A DNA stretch of 49,603 nucleotides from Granulicella sp. GTDB taxonomy: Bacteria; Acidobacteriota; Terriglobia; Terriglobales; Acidobacteriaceae. Shown here in pieces: positions 34,701 through 43,179 of this stretch (the stretch's first letter is position 1; each line of letters opens with the position of its first letter). Made by a program: the position numbers and the translations under genes. A model generated the notes under the pieces. The model had not been told where the DNA came from and searched no databases. It worked only from the letters and a program-made list of their open reading frames with translations. The stretch covers positions 1 through 49,603 of the forward strand of contig JANYLK010000104.1 in assembly GCA_025357875.1 (NCBI GenBank), in the 5' to 3' direction.

Positions 34701-35597
34701 TATAACTTGGACCTCCCAAACTCTATTACCAGCGCAGGCGTGAACCCGAGCCAATCCTACCCTTCGTACCGGTTTTATCATGACCAATTTTCTGCGCTGT
34801 ATGCGTGGCGGTCGATAGGCAATTCAAACTACAACGCCTTACAGGCCGTTTACCGGCAGCGCTTCGACTATGGGTTACTGGCTGATCTCAACTATTCTTA
34901 CTCAAAGTCGCTGGACATTACGTCTCAGGCCGAACGCGAGACAGATTCGGGTTCAAACAACGGTGCGCAGATACTCAATACATGGTCGCCGAAACAGTTG
35001 TACGGTCCCTCGGACTTCGACATTCGTCATCAAATCACGTCGGACGTGATCTGGAACCTGCCGGTCGGACGTGGTCAACAGTTCTTCCCCTCCGTCGGGA
35101 AGCTGACCAACGTATTGATTGGCGGCTGGCAGTTGACCGGCATTATCCGCTGGACTAGCGGCCTTCCGTTTGAAGTTGTGAACGGCAACAACTACTACCC
35201 CACCAACTGGGACATTGCAGGTTACGCAACGCTGACAGGTGCCCCTCCCAAAACTGGGGCCGGATCAAGTTCAGGCGGTCTGATCCAACAGATGTTCGCT
35301 AATCCGACCAGCGCATACGGGGCTTTTTCCCACACCTTGCCTGGTTACTCCGGAACCCGCAATCCGCTGCGTGGAGACGGCTACTTCGATGTGGACACTG
35401 GGCTGGGCAAGACAGTCTTTGTGACTGAGCGCGTGAAACTCAAACTCGGGGTAGAGGCCTTCAACATATCTAACAGCGTGCGGTTCGACCCAAAGACCAT
35501 TGGCAACGATCTCGACAATGCGCCCGCCTTTGGGATTGCCACACAAACGCTTACGCAATCCCGCCAGGCCCAGTTCTATGGACGTGTGAGCTTCTAG
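31770..35597 (+). CDS. Oar-type TonB-dependent outer-membrane receptor
   Basis: A 1275-residue outer-membrane transporter. GAAGGAG precedes the ATG at 31770, which begins a Sec signal (MRWKNLILIIISSFPCVFL...GWAQ). Residues about 28-110 form a carboxypeptidase-regulatory-like beta-sandwich (TSLTGHVSDPKGAVIPGAAVTL, ARTGGTDKNGEYYFPQIQPG, YELDVSFTGF). The plug follows (about 110-260: LPTVARNTTTLLTLQPGV, GGRSDQGNMTLDGVDVNNIN, GAQTALVTRSGANNLHGAVYEYNR), then a very long barrel ending YGRVSF with the C-terminal Phe used for outer-membrane insertion. Such receptors of Acidobacteriota and Myxococcota take up oligosaccharides or peptides. It probably imports the product of the exported sulfatases and glycosidases and is co-transcribed with the GH29 gene 40 bp downstream. 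Confidence 0.93.
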   Translation: MRWKNLILIIISSFPCVFLHQGWAQATTSLTGHVSDPKGAVIPGAAVTLILTDTGATRTGGTDKNGEYYFPQIQPGRYELDVSFTGFALSKNTGLDILVNQPATYNVTLALATTTAEVTVNTNGQPLLNTTDATLGNAFNQEQIEDLPTVARNTTTLLTLQPGVVYLGPGSSSLLNDTRSGAVNGGRSDQGNMTLDGVDVNNINSGAAFNPVLRITEDTVAEFRVTTGDPTAAQGRASGAQTALVTRSGANNLHGAVYEYNRSNLWLANDFFAKQTESNNGTSNIPAKNIYNVFGAAVGGPIMKDRAFAFGNYEGQRYIKGQNSNTIVPTSSFRAGNVTYVCAKASQCSGTSTAPGLAGLTLNTLTPAQVASMDPKGIGDNPVVLSLLQSLPQPNNFNQGDFLNYAGYDFIYSSEQKLNDWTARFDWNITRNGKHSAFWRGTQQADSTPAGPIFPGLPPSSNATSHNKGFATGYTYVHSSNLVNNLTFGLTRQGTSTSGQLSSPYITFYFTTPYATTPTTSTVAPVYSLLDNLSWNLHSHSFAFGINTRFIEDIESSNATSFANASGVQQYFNGGVAGAGGAFDPGAYGYPAVGFKGFNGRVPYNNAITAAAGLLSVGTVTYNTTKTGAPLPQNAPLIYDYRWNEYEFYAQDTWKATKDLTITYGLRYSYQQVPAEKQGAQAGVCQLVNGACAPGQFSLARYLNTSSALAATGQPANSAGELGFPLNGRYNNQPDYWTPDKLDFAPRLAIAYSPTGFTGLLGKIFGSGRTSIRAGYSMAYDHFGAGIVNTFASTGSYGLATTLSTNAGTYTAAAAPRISSFNSIPSVLLPAAPPVGFPGNPPASGPNSAAIYWAEDSAIKTPYSEMLDLSIARQVGKGSSIEISYVGRFAHRLLEQEDVAAPTNLTAGGTDYFTAARQLALLGRAGTPIGSVQTNPYWESLFAALAGKNIGYGSGLTATQNVYGIFLANQFNETTALYNLDLPNSITSAGVNPSQSYPSYRFYHDQFSALYAWRSIGNSNYNALQAVYRQRFDYGLLADLNYSYSKSLDITSQAERETDSGSNNGAQILNTWSPKQLYGPSDFDIRHQITSDVIWNLPVGRGQQFFPSVGKLTNVLIGGWQLTGIIRWTSGLPFEVVNGNNYYPTNWDIAGYATLTGAPPKTGAGSSSGGLIQQMFANPTSAYGAFSHTLPGYSGTRNPLRGDGYFDVDTGLGKTVFVTERVKLKLGVEAFNISNSVRFDPKTIGNDLDNAPAFGIATQTLTQSRQAQFYGRVSF

Positions 35598-35637
35598 TTG
35601 TCATCGGGGTTCCGCGCTTTAGTCGTCAGAGCAGATT

Positions 35638-37236
35638 GTGTTCATGAGGAAAGGACCGCATCCAGTGAAGCTCACTCGCCGCCGTGCCTTAGAGTTCATG
35701 GCTTATACGGTTCCCGTTCTTGCAGCGCCGCGACTCTTCTCTCAGCAGACTTCAGGCCCTGACCTCGGTTCTCTGTCCGGACCGTTCGCGGCCACGCGCG
35801 CCTCGCTGAAGACCTACACCATCCCAAGTTGGTTTCCCGATGCAAAGTTTGGTATATGGGCGCACTGGGGTCCGCAGTCCGCAATTGGCGATGGTGACTG
35901 GTACGCGCGCAATATGTATATTGAGGGATCGCCGCAATACGAGTATCACCGCAAACGTTTCGGCCATCCGTCGAAGGTTGGCTACAAGGACGCCATCCCT
36001 GTATTCACCGCGGAGCGATGGGATCCGGACCACCTCATCGACCTTTACACCAAGGCGGGCGCAAAGTACTTCTTCAGCATGGGGGTGCATCACGATAACT
36101 TCGATATGTGGAACTCAAAGTTCCATCCCTACTGGAATGCTGTAGATATGGGACCGAGGAAGGATATCGTGGGACTATGGGCACAGGCGGCCCGTAAGCG
36201 CGGTTTGCGATTTGGCGTAAGCGAGCACCTTTCCAACAGCTACGACTGGTTCGCCACATCTCACGGCAGCGACACCACTGGTGAACTGGCGGGTATCCCA
36301 TACGACGGAGCCGACTCGCGATATTCCTCCCTCTATCACGACTACACTGGCCAACCCGCCGACTTTATCAAGAGAGCGCAGCCCATGGGGGTGGTTGCGC
36401 CAGACGTCTGGAAGCGGGAGTACTTCACACGCATAAAGGACCTTGTCGACCAGCATAAGCCCGATCTGCTCTATACCGACGGCGGCATTCCATTTGACGA
36501 GTACGGCCTTAGCCTGGTGGCCGAGGAGTACAACACCAGCGCCATGGCCAACGCTGGCAAGGTCGAATCTGTCTATAACAGTAAGACTATGGCGGACTGT
36601 ACGGTCGGCACGTGCGTTTTGGACCGTGAGCGGGGCGTGTTGGATGACATTTGGCCCAACCCATGGCAGACGGACACCTGTATCGGCGACTGGCACTACA
36701 AGGAAGGTTATGAATACAAGTCGCCGAAGAAAGTAATCGACCTATTGGTCGATATCGTTAGCAAGAACGGCAATTTGCTTCTTAATTTTCCGCTGCCAGC
36801 CTCCGGTGAACTTGACGCCCGCGAACTTCAGATACTTCAGACCGTCACCGAGTGGATGACCGTGCATGGCGAAGCTATACACGCCACCCGCCCGTGGAAG
36901 ATCTATGGAGAAGGCCCTTCCACAAGGGTTCTGGTCGGCCAGGAGAAGTTCAATGAGAAATTAAAACCCGATCTTACCAGTCAGGATATCCGCTTCACCA
37001 CCAAAGGAAGAACCATCTACGCATTCATCATGGGATGGCCAGATAAGGAGGCGCTGATCCCATCGCTCGCGTCCGCAAGCCCGCAAAACCCAGGCAAAAT
37101 TGTCAATGTACGTATGCTGGGCTATGGGGGCAATCTGAAGTTTGTCCAGGATCCTGGCGGTCTCCGCGTCTTGTTACCGGAGTTGAAGCCAGCAACTGCA
37201 GATTTGAGTGTCGCGTTCGAAATGATGATCGCTTAG
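35638..37236 (+). CDS. GH29 alpha-L-fucosidase
   Basis: A retaining alpha-L-fucosidase family enzyme of about 530 residues. Starts at GTG 35638 and ATG 35644 are possible; GTG 35668 would give KLTRRRALEFMAYTVPVLA, a Tat signal that follows closely on AGGAAAGGA. Motifs are FPDAKFGIWAHWGPQS, YEYHRKRFG, AERWDPDHLIDLYTKAGAKY, MGVHHDNFDMWNSKF, KRGLRFGVSEHLSNSYDW, and DLLYTDGGIPFDEYG with the likely nucleophile Asp, then VSKNGNLLLNFPLPASGELD, a hallmark of GH29. It removes alpha-linked fucose from glycans and sits in the transport operon under operator copy 6. Confidence 0.93.
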   Translation: MFMRKGPHPVKLTRRRALEFMAYTVPVLAAPRLFSQQTSGPDLGSLSGPFAATRASLKTYTIPSWFPDAKFGIWAHWGPQSAIGDGDWYARNMYIEGSPQYEYHRKRFGHPSKVGYKDAIPVFTAERWDPDHLIDLYTKAGAKYFFSMGVHHDNFDMWNSKFHPYWNAVDMGPRKDIVGLWAQAARKRGLRFGVSEHLSNSYDWFATSHGSDTTGELAGIPYDGADSRYSSLYHDYTGQPADFIKRAQPMGVVAPDVWKREYFTRIKDLVDQHKPDLLYTDGGIPFDEYGLSLVAEEYNTSAMANAGKVESVYNSKTMADCTVGTCVLDRERGVLDDIWPNPWQTDTCIGDWHYKEGYEYKSPKKVIDLLVDIVSKNGNLLLNFPLPASGELDARELQILQTVTEWMTVHGEAIHATRPWKIYGEGPSTRVLVGQEKFNEKLKPDLTSQDIRFTTKGRTIYAFIMGWPDKEALIPSLASASPQNPGKIVNVRMLGYGGNLKFVQDPGGLRVLLPELKPATADLSVAFEMMIA

Positions 37237-37270
37237 CTCTCCGTTCGAAGGCGTGCTACTTCTATACGCC

Positions 37271-39127
37271 TTACCGCAGCGCTGATCGGCATTGCGAAAG
37301 CCATTTCAAATGACCACTTGCTGAAGCCTTGTCGCTGTCGATCTGCACCAGCCGTGAATCCTCGAGCGCTACGCCCGCACCCGCCAAAGTCCAAGGAAGG
37401 TTGTTGTTCTCGACATCAATGCAGCGTGCATGATCGAACGAGAGAATCGGTGTATCTATCGGTCGGAACGCCTTGTAGTCCGTGTTGATGCGAACAGCAT
37501 TGTTGCGAAAAACGAGCCCGTTCACTGAGTTCGCGACGAGCAGCGGCCGCTCGAATACGGAGAAATCGTTTTTGCGGATCAGAATTCGGCGCACATTGTA
37601 TCGCTGTGCCTCGCTTGTCAGATCGACACGCGGATTGATGGTGATCGGAGCCGGACCATAGGTCGAAACCTGGTCGATGAAATGGTTTCCCGAGATTATG
37701 ACATTGCTTGCTGGCTGTGATTCAAACCAGTCAATTGCATCCGCGATCAGCAGGACAGCCGGGCCAGAAAGGTGGTCAAACGTATTGCCCTGCACCAAAA
37801 CTCCCTTGGTGGTCTTGAAGATTGTCCCGCGCGAACGGTTGCGGCGGACGATATTGTTGCGATAGATAACACTGGGTTGCCAGTCGGAATTTACGACAGC
37901 ATCACTGACCTGCGTTCGGACGGGCAAAGGATCATTTAAAGTGACTTGCAGATGCCGATCGTCGATCCGCTTCATGCCCTTGACAACACCTACCCCATAA
38001 TCAAGCAGTGTGGCAGACTTGACGAACTGAATGTGTTCGCCCGGGGAAGCAAACGAGAAGCCAAACGTCTGCGGATTGACCCACTCCAGTTGCACCGAAC
38101 TCGGAGAGATAACCTTAGCTATGCGTAGATAGTCGCCATGCACATTGATGCCATCGTCCAGCATGTTTTCGAAAATTCCGTTCTCAACGACGACCATTCC
38201 CCGGCAATTGGAAAAGTGTACGGCATCCGCTTCGCTTGACACATAGCGCGCATTATCACCACCAAGCCTCACGTTGAATCGATCGAGATGAATGTTCGCG
38301 CTTTTCTGTGCAAGAAACCCCATGCCCTGCGCGCTGAAGACATCGACGTTGACGACTGACACCGCGGAACTCTCGCTCACCCAAATGGCTGGGTTGGGGC
38401 GGTCGCGGTTCCATAGGATAAGACGGTTCCCCTTGGTCGGCTCTATTGACATACCGTTGACGCGAACTGTGCCTGGCGAAAGCTCGACCGCGCTCAAATC
38501 CCCAAAATCAAGATCGGCATGGGTGTTCCAGGCGATGGCTTTGCTGACGCTATCAAACTCCTGGCTGGTTCCCAGGCACTGCTTCCATCCCTCTGCGCTT
38601 GCACAGATGTGGCCGTTCTCTACTGCGTATATCTGGCCCGTTGGGATCTTTAGGTCGACAGCGTCACCATCCACACCGGCGACTACCGTCTCTAACACAT
38701 GCGGTGTCGCGTAGTCGATCGAAAAGTCGCGTAGCGTGACTTTGTTGTCGCCAACAACGCTAATTGGCAGGATGAGTCCATGAAAAACGAAGATCGAGCC
38801 ATGGCCAGCCAAGGTGATGTTCCTCACCCCTTCTAGCGGCATAGCAACCGCGCGGCTCTTTAAAGCGTCGTGGTTGGAGATGAAATAGTGACGGTGCTGT
38901 GCTTTGTCCGGCCAGAATTCATAGCGTCCTGTGGGAAAATCGAGGACGGGACGGACCAGAGTCTTCGCGAATGTGATGGCTCTGGCAACTCCTGGCGTAG
39001 CATCCTGGGAGGAGTCCGGCACAGCGCCAAAGGCTGTGACGTCCACTTGCTGCGCTCGCAATAGCGAAGCTCCTGGCAGCACCAAGGCCACGAGAAGGAC
39101 GGAATTAAGTAGGATACGTTCCCGCAC
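37271..39127 (-). CDS. GH110-like alpha-1,3-galactosidase (right-handed beta-helix)
   Basis: A 618-residue exported protein with a signal peptide ending LLRAQ. It resembles GH110 enzymes, which remove alpha-1,3-linked galactose (blood-group-B-like or galactan ends) with inversion. The fit includes VTAFGAVPDSSQDATPGVARAI, FPTGRYEFWPDKAQHRHYFISNHD, LEGVRNITLAGHGSIFVFHG, VTLRDFSIDYATP, DAVHFSNCRGMVVVENGIFE and the paired acids in NMLDDGINVHGDYL, followed by beta-helix coils (VLVQGNTFDHLSGPAVLLI). The length is normal for the family. The divergent gap to the GH3 gene holds operator copy 7, 49 bp from the start. Other beta-helix polysaccharidases are a less likely reading. Confidence 0.85.
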   Translation of the reverse strand: MRERILLNSVLLVALVLPGASLLRAQQVDVTAFGAVPDSSQDATPGVARAITFAKTLVRPVLDFPTGRYEFWPDKAQHRHYFISNHDALKSRAVAMPLEGVRNITLAGHGSIFVFHGLILPISVVGDNKVTLRDFSIDYATPHVLETVVAGVDGDAVDLKIPTGQIYAVENGHICASAEGWKQCLGTSQEFDSVSKAIAWNTHADLDFGDLSAVELSPGTVRVNGMSIEPTKGNRLILWNRDRPNPAIWVSESSAVSVVNVDVFSAQGMGFLAQKSANIHLDRFNVRLGGDNARYVSSEADAVHFSNCRGMVVVENGIFENMLDDGINVHGDYLRIAKVISPSSVQLEWVNPQTFGFSFASPGEHIQFVKSATLLDYGVGVVKGMKRIDDRHLQVTLNDPLPVRTQVSDAVVNSDWQPSVIYRNNIVRRNRSRGTIFKTTKGVLVQGNTFDHLSGPAVLLIADAIDWFESQPASNVIISGNHFIDQVSTYGPAPITINPRVDLTSEAQRYNVRRILIRKNDFSVFERPLLVANSVNGLVFRNNAVRINTDYKAFRPIDTPILSFDHARCIDVENNNLPWTLAGAGVALEDSRLVQIDSDKASASGHLKWLSQCRSALR

Positions 39128-39175
39128 AGCGACCGCCTCCGTGTGGATCAGCCGCTTAGACTTGCAACGGCAATA

Positions 39176-39194
39176 TAGTTAAGTTACCTTACTA
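39176..39194. promoter_or_regulatory. Locus palindrome, copy 7 (divergent GH110-like / GH3)
   Basis: TAGTTAAGTTACCTTACTA, nearly identical to copy 1, lies between the divergent GH110-like and GH3 genes. Leftward it supplies TTAACT as a -35 box; the -10 boxes on either side are poor matches, so these promoters may be weak or need help. Confidence 0.8.
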
Positions 39195-39313
39195 TCCGTC
39201 ACGCCTATTGTCACCGGGCTCCTTTATTTTTCGCAATCGCGCAGGTACGCAAATCTTCCCCGTCGGTTCTGACCGGAGTAACTTCATCGCACGGGGAACT
39301 TTGGATCGAGCTG

Positions 39314-41665
39314 ATGGCAGAGATTACCCGAAGAGCGTTGGTTATCGGAGGAGCGGCCTTCGCTGGTTGCTTACGTGGGCTCGGCGCTCCGGGACTGGGT
39401 ACCCTCCCTGTCGCCGCCGAGCAGACGGCACACGGAGGGGCCGGGAACGAGGCCTCTCTGATACGAACGCCAGATCAAGAAACTGAGCGAAGAGTGAGCG
39501 ATCTGCTCAGCCGGATGACTTTGGATGAAAAGGTACGGCAGCTCTGCTCTCTGAAAATAGGCACCCACGTAAACCGGTTTACAGACTTGGGAACATACAC
39601 TGCGGAGACTCTCAAGAAGTACTTTGGTGCTGCGGGGATGGGATCGATCAGCCTACCCATTGCCGATATGGATGCAAGGTCGGGAACCGAGGTAACGAAT
39701 CTTATTCAGCGTGTTGCGGCGGAAGAGACGCGACTTGGCATCCCTGCGCTGGTTGATGGAGAGGGCCTTCGCGGGCTGCGCGCCAATGGCGGCTGCATCT
39801 TCCCGACTCCGCTCGCCATGGGGGCAACTTGGGACCCGGAATTGGTTGGGCGAGCGGCCGTCGTTGTAGGCCGGGACGCACGCAACCGAGGTATTCGGCA
39901 AGTCTTTGCACCCGTACTCGACCTGGGGCGCGATCCGCGTCATGGCCGTACTGAAGAGACCTACGGCGAAGATCCATTCCTAGCTGCTAGGCTTGGCGTT
40001 GCCTTTGTTCAGGGATTGCAGTCGCAGGGTGTGATTGCAACGCCCAAACACTTTGTCGCAAACTTTGTAGGAGAGGGCGGGCGCGATAGCGGCGACGTTG
40101 AACTATCTGAGCGCGCCCTCCGCGAACTCTACTTCGTTCCGTTCAAAGCTGCGGTCAGGGAAGGCGGAGCGCTTGGCCTGATGTGTGCCTACAATACGCT
40201 GGGTGGTGTACCGTGTGCTTTGAATCGCTGGCTGCTCACCGACGTGCTGCGCACGGAGTGGAATTTCCAGGGAATTGTCTTGTCTGACTGGGGGGCGATT
40301 GCCAACTCGATCAACGATCTTCATGTGGCCGCGACATCTGGAGAGGCAGCACGCCGTGCACTCTCTGCGGGTACCGATGTAGAGACACCGAAGCTGGATG
40401 TCTACAATGGCAGCCTCGCCGGGGAGGTGAAGGCTGGTCGCTGCGAGCAGGAGGCTCTGGATGACGCGGTTCGCCGAGTCTTGCGGATCAAGTTTCGCCT
40501 CGGACTATTCGAGAGCCGATATAACGATTCGGACAAGGCTTCGTGGGATGCCGATACAGAGGAGGATCGCAAGATTGCTCTGCGTATGGCGTGGCTCTCC
40601 ATCGTGCTACTGAAGAATGATCGCTCCGTGCTCCCTCTAAAGTCCACGATCAAGTCGATCGCGGTCGTAGGACCAAACGCGGACGTCGTCAGCCAAGGAG
40701 GCTACACGCCTGAAGTCTACAAGGCGGTGACGCCGCGACAGGCTCTGGTCGACCATCTTGGCGCAAGTGTTGCAATCCACTATGCGAAGGGCTGTGAACT
40801 AGACGGGGATAGTATCGACGGCTTCCCAGATGCCATCGCTGCAGTGAGTCATTCAGATACCGTAATCCTCTTCATGGGCGGCAGCAGAGAGACGGCGAGG
40901 GAAGAGATGGATCGCGCTGAACTTGACCTGACGGGCAAGCAAGAGGCCTTGATCGATACTCTCTCCACGCTCGGGAAGCCGATTGTGGTGGTGCTTATCT
41001 CCGGCGGGCCCGTCACCCTATCACGTTGGGTCGAGAAAGTGGATGCCGTTTTGATGGCCTGGTATCCCGGCGAAGAGGGCGGCAATGCCGTCGCGCAGGT
41101 TCTTACCGGCGCGTGCAATCCCAGTGGACACTTGCCCATCACGTTCCCTCGGTTCACCGGACAGCTTCCCATGCCGTACAACCATCGACCCTACGGCCGA
41201 GCCGGATCGACGCTCGAGGTTCCGGACGTGTTTGACAGCGTTCGCTACAACCCGCAGTTTCCATTTGGTCATGGACTGTCTTACACCACATTTGCGTACT
41301 CAGGTCTCGATATTGTGCCGCGTCAGATTTCGCGGGAAGGCACGGTTCGGATCAGCGTCACGGTAACCAATACGGGGACGATCGACGGCGAAGATGTCGT
41401 TCAACTCTATCTCTCGTGCTCAAGTTGCCGAATCGCCCAGCCGGTGCAACGACTATGCGGATTCCAGCGAATCTCGCTGGCCGCCGGTGCAAGTCAGACC
41501 GCGACGTTTATCCTGGGCCGAAACGAGTTGGCATTCTTGAACGAGCAACTCAAGCCCGAGGTCAACCTCGGCCTCTACTCCATCCTGGCGGGCGGCAGCA
41601 GCCAGGACGGCCTGCGTGCAACTTTCGAAGTGGCCGAAGTCGGTCATGGGGACCCATCCGCTTGA
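39314..41665 (+). CDS. GH3 beta-glycosidase, exported
   Basis: A 783-residue family 3 glycoside hydrolase. The N-terminus EITRRALVIGGAAFAG is Tat-like. The TIM barrel (residues about 60-390) shows SDLLSRMTLDEKVRQL, VFAPVLDLGRDPRHGRTEETYGEDPFL, TPKHFVANF, LRELYFVPFKAAV, GLMCAYNTLGGVPC and GIVLSDWGAI with the nucleophile Asp. The second alpha/beta-sandwich domain (SIVLLKNDRSVLPL...) and a C-terminal fibronectin-III-like domain (GHGLSYTTFAY, VTNTGTIDGEDVVQLYL) complete the standard set. Substrate could be beta-glucoside, xyloside or related. The next gene starts 57 bp after the stop, so both are probably in one operon under operator copy 7. Confidence 0.94.
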   Translation: MAEITRRALVIGGAAFAGCLRGLGAPGLGTLPVAAEQTAHGGAGNEASLIRTPDQETERRVSDLLSRMTLDEKVRQLCSLKIGTHVNRFTDLGTYTAETLKKYFGAAGMGSISLPIADMDARSGTEVTNLIQRVAAEETRLGIPALVDGEGLRGLRANGGCIFPTPLAMGATWDPELVGRAAVVVGRDARNRGIRQVFAPVLDLGRDPRHGRTEETYGEDPFLAARLGVAFVQGLQSQGVIATPKHFVANFVGEGGRDSGDVELSERALRELYFVPFKAAVREGGALGLMCAYNTLGGVPCALNRWLLTDVLRTEWNFQGIVLSDWGAIANSINDLHVAATSGEAARRALSAGTDVETPKLDVYNGSLAGEVKAGRCEQEALDDAVRRVLRIKFRLGLFESRYNDSDKASWDADTEEDRKIALRMAWLSIVLLKNDRSVLPLKSTIKSIAVVGPNADVVSQGGYTPEVYKAVTPRQALVDHLGASVAIHYAKGCELDGDSIDGFPDAIAAVSHSDTVILFMGGSRETAREEMDRAELDLTGKQEALIDTLSTLGKPIVVVLISGGPVTLSRWVEKVDAVLMAWYPGEEGGNAVAQVLTGACNPSGHLPITFPRFTGQLPMPYNHRPYGRAGSTLEVPDVFDSVRYNPQFPFGHGLSYTTFAYSGLDIVPRQISREGTVRISVTVTNTGTIDGEDVVQLYLSCSSCRIAQPVQRLCGFQRISLAAGASQTATFILGRNELAFLNEQLKPEVNLGLYSILAGGSSQDGLRATFEVAEVGHGDPSA

Positions 41666-41722
41666 AGGCCAAGCGAGATATCGGTTTTGGCTCACAGCCA
41701 TGCCGTTTGAATGGAGAAGCCA

Positions 41723-42901
41723 ATGGGCTTTAAGTTTCAAGGCTTTGACTTTATTCAGTTTGATTCTCTGCTCTCCGAGGATGAACGCCTTATTCGCGAT
41801 CAGACTCGCGGATTCATCGAGCAAAACCTTATCCCGATCATCGAACAGTGCAATCGCGAAGGTCGCTTTCCCCGCGAATTGGTTCGACCAATGGGTGAGT
41901 TAGGATTCTACGGCGCCACGCTCGATGGCTATGGCTGCTCCGGCATCAGTAATGTCGAATACGGTCTTCTCACCCAGGAGTTGGAGCGCGGCGATTCCGG
42001 AATCCGCAGCTTCGTCAGTGTGCAGTCAGCCCTGGTTATGTACCCTATCTACGCTTTCGGTTCTGAGAAGCAGAAGGAGTTCTGGCTGCCGAAGCTGGCC
42101 ACTGGAGAGAAGCTTGGGTGCTTTGGCCTCACAGAGCCCGATTTTGGCTCAAACCCTGGAGGCATGCGCACACGGGCACGCCGCGACCGCGACGGCTACC
42201 TCCTGAATGGAGAGAAGATGTGGATCACCTCCGGCTCGGTCGCCGATGTTGCGGTGATCTGGGCGAAGCTCGAGGACGAAGAAGCCGAAATTCGCGGCTT
42301 CCTGGTCGAGACCGATCGCCCCGGCTTCTCCGCTACTGATATCCACGGAAAGTGGTCGCTACGGGCGTCCGTCACCTCGGGGCTTTCGCTGCAGGACGTC
42401 CGCATACCGGCGGAGAGTATTCTGCCGACGAGCGGCGGTCTAAAATCTCCGCTGATGTGCCTCTCGCAGGCACGGTATGGCATCAGTTGGGGTGCAATTG
42501 GAGCGGCAATGTCGTGTTACGACGCGGCGCTGCAATACGCCCAGCAGCGCAAACAGTTTCGCAATCAGCCCATTGCGTCGCATCAACTCGTGCAGGAGAA
42601 ACTCGCCTGGATGCTGACCGAAATCACCAAAGGACAGCTACTGGCACTGCAGGTAGGTCGACTCAAGGATAGAGGCAAAGCCCAATTCCAACACATCTCG
42701 ATGGCTAAACGGAATAACGTATGGATGGCCTTAGAGTGTGCGCGTATGGCGCGAGACATTCTGGGTGCGACCGGCATTACGGACGATTACCCCGTCATGC
42801 GCCACATGATGAATCTAGAGTCGGTGAAGACGTACGAGGGCACCCACGATATCCACACGCTCATCCTAGGCCAGAGTGCGACAGGGATTTCAGCATTCTA
42901 G
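41723..42901 (+). CDS. Glutaryl-CoA dehydrogenase-like acyl-CoA dehydrogenase
   Basis: An FAD enzyme that oxidises, and in true GcdH also decarboxylates, glutaryl-CoA to crotonyl-CoA, passing electrons to ETF. The 392-residue protein fits GcdH rather than general acyl-CoA dehydrogenases: PMGELGFYGATLDGYGCSGI, LTQELERGDSGIRSFVSVQS, GCFGLTEPDFGSNPGGM, EKMWITSGSVADVAVIWAK, GKWSLRASVTSGLS, ARYGISWGAIGAA, RKQFRNQPIASHQL and NLESVKTYEGTHDIHTL, with catalytic Glu at about 372. ATG 41723 has GGAGAA just upstream; ATG 41711 is less likely. ETF subunits lie elsewhere in the same regulon at 12-14 kb. Its place after a glycosidase gene is unusual. Confidence 0.92.
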   Translation: MGFKFQGFDFIQFDSLLSEDERLIRDQTRGFIEQNLIPIIEQCNREGRFPRELVRPMGELGFYGATLDGYGCSGISNVEYGLLTQELERGDSGIRSFVSVQSALVMYPIYAFGSEKQKEFWLPKLATGEKLGCFGLTEPDFGSNPGGMRTRARRDRDGYLLNGEKMWITSGSVADVAVIWAKLEDEEAEIRGFLVETDRPGFSATDIHGKWSLRASVTSGLSLQDVRIPAESILPTSGGLKSPLMCLSQARYGISWGAIGAAMSCYDAALQYAQQRKQFRNQPIASHQLVQEKLAWMLTEITKGQLLALQVGRLKDRGKAQFQHISMAKRNNVWMALECARMARDILGATGITDDYPVMRHMMNLESVKTYEGTHDIHTLILGQSATGISAF

Positions 42902-43026
42902 GTACAGGCCTGCCGTACTCGCCGATTGGCCCAAAGGATTACTCCAACCTTCATTCATACGCAATAGCACGGCTAATCCAGAATGTTGCCGGTAAGGCGT
43001 TGCTTGCAAAATATACGTCACAAAAT

Positions 43027-43067
43027 TAGTTAATCTGCTTGACTACTTTAGTTGTCTGGACTATCTT
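43027..43067 (+). promoter_or_regulatory. Locus palindrome, copy 8, with promoter
   Basis: TAGTTAATCTGCTTGACTA at 43027-43045. TTGACT (43039-43044), a 17-bp spacer and TATCTT (43062-43067) form a promoter identical in design to the rightward one at copy 6. It drives the mini-protein and beta-propeller genes. Confidence 0.82.
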
Positions 43068-43179
43068 TGTGTGAAGTCGAGGCCGCGAAAGAGGTAGGGG
43101 CGGATCGACCAGGCCATTTTTGTCGGCGATCTCGTTTCAAAGACCGGACAGATTGATCTCTCAACATAGGGGTATACCC

